DNA from: Chaunax sp. Z400
Lineage: Eukaryota > Chordata > Actinopteri > Lophiiformes > Chaunacidae
Direction: 5' to 3'
Length of the DNA stretch: 64,000 bases
NCBI GenBank assembly: GCA_037577475.1
Contig: CM075197.1
Location: 18,488,650 to 18,552,649, forward strand
Shown here piece by piece: positions 61,593 through 64,000 of this stretch (positions are counted from its first letter, which is position 1; every line of letters begins with the position of its first letter). The position numbers and the translations under genes are program-made. The notes beneath the pieces were generated by a model. It was given only the letters and a program-made list of their open reading frames with translations. It ran no database searches and had not been told where the DNA came from.

Positions 61593-64000
61593 CCAGAGAA
61601 CGTACTAATGGTAAAAGACAAATTCCAACCCAAATCTGTTGTAAACATCAAACATGGCATGGAGCCCAACTTCCTGCTTCAACTTTCAATGACAGTATCA
61701 TGCTTGCCACAATTTCGTGCACTCCTCTCACTTTCCAATTGCAATTTACGATCATTACCAACATGACGGATGCACTCCTTTTTGGTTTTAGTTTCAAAAA
61801 GATTTTTTTGCCAATCTGACAAAGCTATTGTTTTTTTGTTGGTTTTTTTTACAACATATACTCATTTCACTACTGCCCTCTTGAACATACTTTATCAATG
61901 TCATTGTAATGTGAGATTTCAGCAAACGTTTTGATCAGTGATACCATAACTGATAAAACTGATGGTAATACCTACAAAAATGAAATAGATGTTCTAATAA
62001 ACTACAGTTTTCCTTAAATTTAGTCTTTAACTTGGCTGAGAAACTCAAACTTTTACAGATTTGTGAGGTTTAACTCACTCTTTAGTCTCACTATAGGGAA
62101 ATAGATTTGCAGTTCAATTACACAAGCTACCAAACAACAGGGATCTCCTACAGGCGCATCATTCTTAATCAGCTCTTTGATATATTTCTTTCAAATACAG
62201 TATATGTTGCAAGTTTTCATGGCAGTTTATCGAAGTCTCAGAGGTCTCCCTTTAGGCCTCCCATGCTCAGTTGTAACTTCAATGACCTCTTTCAGCCAGG
62301 CAGCCTGCGTGCACACATCTGTTGCTGGTTTTGTAGTATTGTATTCTTTCATATGCAATCCCTCATATTTTGCAAAGGATAGGCAATAATTGGTGAGACA
62401 ACTGCAAAATGGTGAATAGTGTTGCAGAAAACCTTATGACAGCATGATAAGTCCAGCCTGCGGTCCTCTGGTTGAGTGACTGGCTGTGCGATTTTACTGG
62501 CTGGATTTTCTCTCAAGGGAACAGTAGCAGAAGCTACAGCTCGCGGGTGGTGGAGATGGAGGTGGGAAAACAGGGAAGAGGCAGTATAGAGCATTGAGGT
62601 CAAGGCTGCTTTAGCTAAAGTGGATTTGGGAAGGACACTATATCACGTGTGCAGTGATGCCAGCCAAGTGAGAAAACAGGGTTGGAATGGGGCTTGTTCA
62701 GAGAAACAGGGGAGGTAAAAAGAAGGCTATTGGCACTGAAAAACCTCAACATGCACAGTCAGCAATACGTGGAGTGTAAAAGGTTAGTAATAATACATGT
62801 TACTTGATGATGCATACTCTGTTATGTCTATGCAACATCAGTGTAATGTTAAGGTTTTTAAAATACCCTCCACACCAACACGCACACACCAACTTTTCCT
62901 CAATGCAATACACACAATTTCATCAAATCTGTACACAACTGAGGCTTCCTTTGGCTGATGTGACTGCTTCAGGCTGCCTCACTGATCAAATGTCTGTAAA
63001 CTTTATCTTCCTACTGTCTGTTGCCACCTTATGAAACTCATCGTTGGCCTCTGCCCTGCTTTGTTTCCCCTGTTGTTGATACAGGAATCTGGCTCAGACA
63101 GGGACTTAAACATTAGTCTGTCTGTATTTCTCTTGAGCAGATGTGAAAGTCAACAATACAGACAAATACAGAATTTAATAATTGCACAAACCAGAACATA
63201 CATAAAATGACTCTGACATTTGGTTTAGAGATCAAACTAAATACAGTATGAACAGATATCTTCTCATCATATTAAAATATTGTTACACAAATAATGTTCT
63301 ATTTAATATATTGCCATAGCTATTTTTATGTTTTATCTAATATACCATGAGTTTCAAGCCCAATTTAGTACATAATAAATACATAATTTAATTTCATATG
63401 TAATTTTATTTAATTTTTTTCTTTTAAATCCCTGATGATATTGTTTTTTTGGGAAAATGTCACATCTATGATCGCATATAGCTTTATTTCAATACAAAAT
63501 TGATCACAATTTAAAAAAATTTTTTTATACATAATAATTCAGTTATATAATAAAACCTAATCTATGCCTGAAACAAACAAGAACAGGGGTATTCTAATTC
63601 TAATTCAACACAAGAAAGGGGCCACATGTCAAGCCTCCCCTACAATGACAATTAATGCAGTTAACAAACTCCATAGAAATATAGAAGTTCTAGTATGTTT
63701 TTCATGGAAAAAACATTGACTTGTTCAAAATCGCAGTGGAAATACTATCTGTTGTTTTGACAGAGTCCTTGTTCTGCTTCACATGAGACTGATACCTGCA
63801 TTAAATGTGTGTCTACATTTAAGCAATTTATAGTATAATAATACCAACCCATTCTGAGATTCCCAAAGTGACAGTAACATCCCATGAAGGATGGTTATGG
63901 GGATTAGATCATTTTTTAAAAATGTAATTGGCTGTGCTATTGCAGTGTGTGAAAGTAAGCATCACACTTGCTGGCACTTTTGATCAGCAAAATCCCTGTG
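61593..64000. other. Non-coding stretch to window end
   Basis: A+T-rich unique sequence. Overlapping openings at 62107-62382, 62177-62389 and 62349-62603 (minus) are unrecognised. The last kilobase is especially A+T-rich, with TTTAAT words. No gene, RNA or clear repeat was seen. Confidence 0.5.

Overview
This window looks like teleost fish nuclear DNA, probably from a spiny-rayed (percomorph) fish. The sequence is A+T-rich by eye, with no operons, no Shine-Dalgarno-spaced genes and no ORF longer than 128 codons. It carries many long dinucleotide and trinucleotide microsatellites, and it contains decayed copies of interspersed repeats typical of fish genomes. I find no complete protein-coding gene, rRNA, functional tRNA or CRISPR array. 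The best reading is a gene desert or a very large intron. The short ORFs read as chance openings, microsatellite translations or transposon remnants.

Layout. 1-8.7 kb: unique A+T-rich sequence, an (AT)n tract at 1.78 kb, a homeodomain/E-box-rich candidate enhancer near 4.65-4.86 kb and a C22 run at 8.70 kb. 8.7-19.7 kb: unique non-coding DNA with scattered transcription-factor-like motifs. 19.75-20.55 kb: an 802-bp non-autonomous DNA transposon with 21-bp terminal inverted repeats starting in TTAA. 20.6-27.2 kb: unique DNA with a short degenerate repeat at 25.88 kb. 27.28-27.65 kb: a 5'-truncated tRNA-derived SINE with a perfect 13-bp target-site duplication. 28.0 kb: a self-complementary ATT/AAT microsatellite. 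29.77-29.89 kb: the only exon-like segment with good splice signals at both ends. 32.3-32.9 kb: an exact 36-bp direct repeat. 33.1-33.6 kb: a candidate regulatory element. 34.77-35.40 kb: a decayed LINE-1-like ORF2 fragment on the minus strand. 42-55 kb: complex, moderately G+C-richer sequence with several candidate conserved non-coding elements, interrupted by (AG)n, a fish interspersed repeat at 44.6-45.1 kb, a long (CA)n, (AAT)n, a second (CA)n and a G25 run. 60.7-61.6 kb: a decayed second non-LTR retrotransposon (reverse transcriptase and C-terminal fragments) next to a tRNA-like SINE head. The rest is unique A+T-rich sequence to 64 kb.

Nothing here works together as a pathway. The two coherent themes are a small graveyard of retrotransposon and transposon fossils, and several candidate cis-regulatory blocks that would suit a gene desert beside a developmental gene. 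The regulatory reading is inference, because conservation cannot be measured from one sequence. No novel gene system was found. The items most worth checking are the candidate exon at 29.77 kb, the TTAA-flanked transposon, the 36-bp direct repeat, the tRNA-like head with 13-bp inverted arms and the retrotransposon whose catalytic aspartates are lost.
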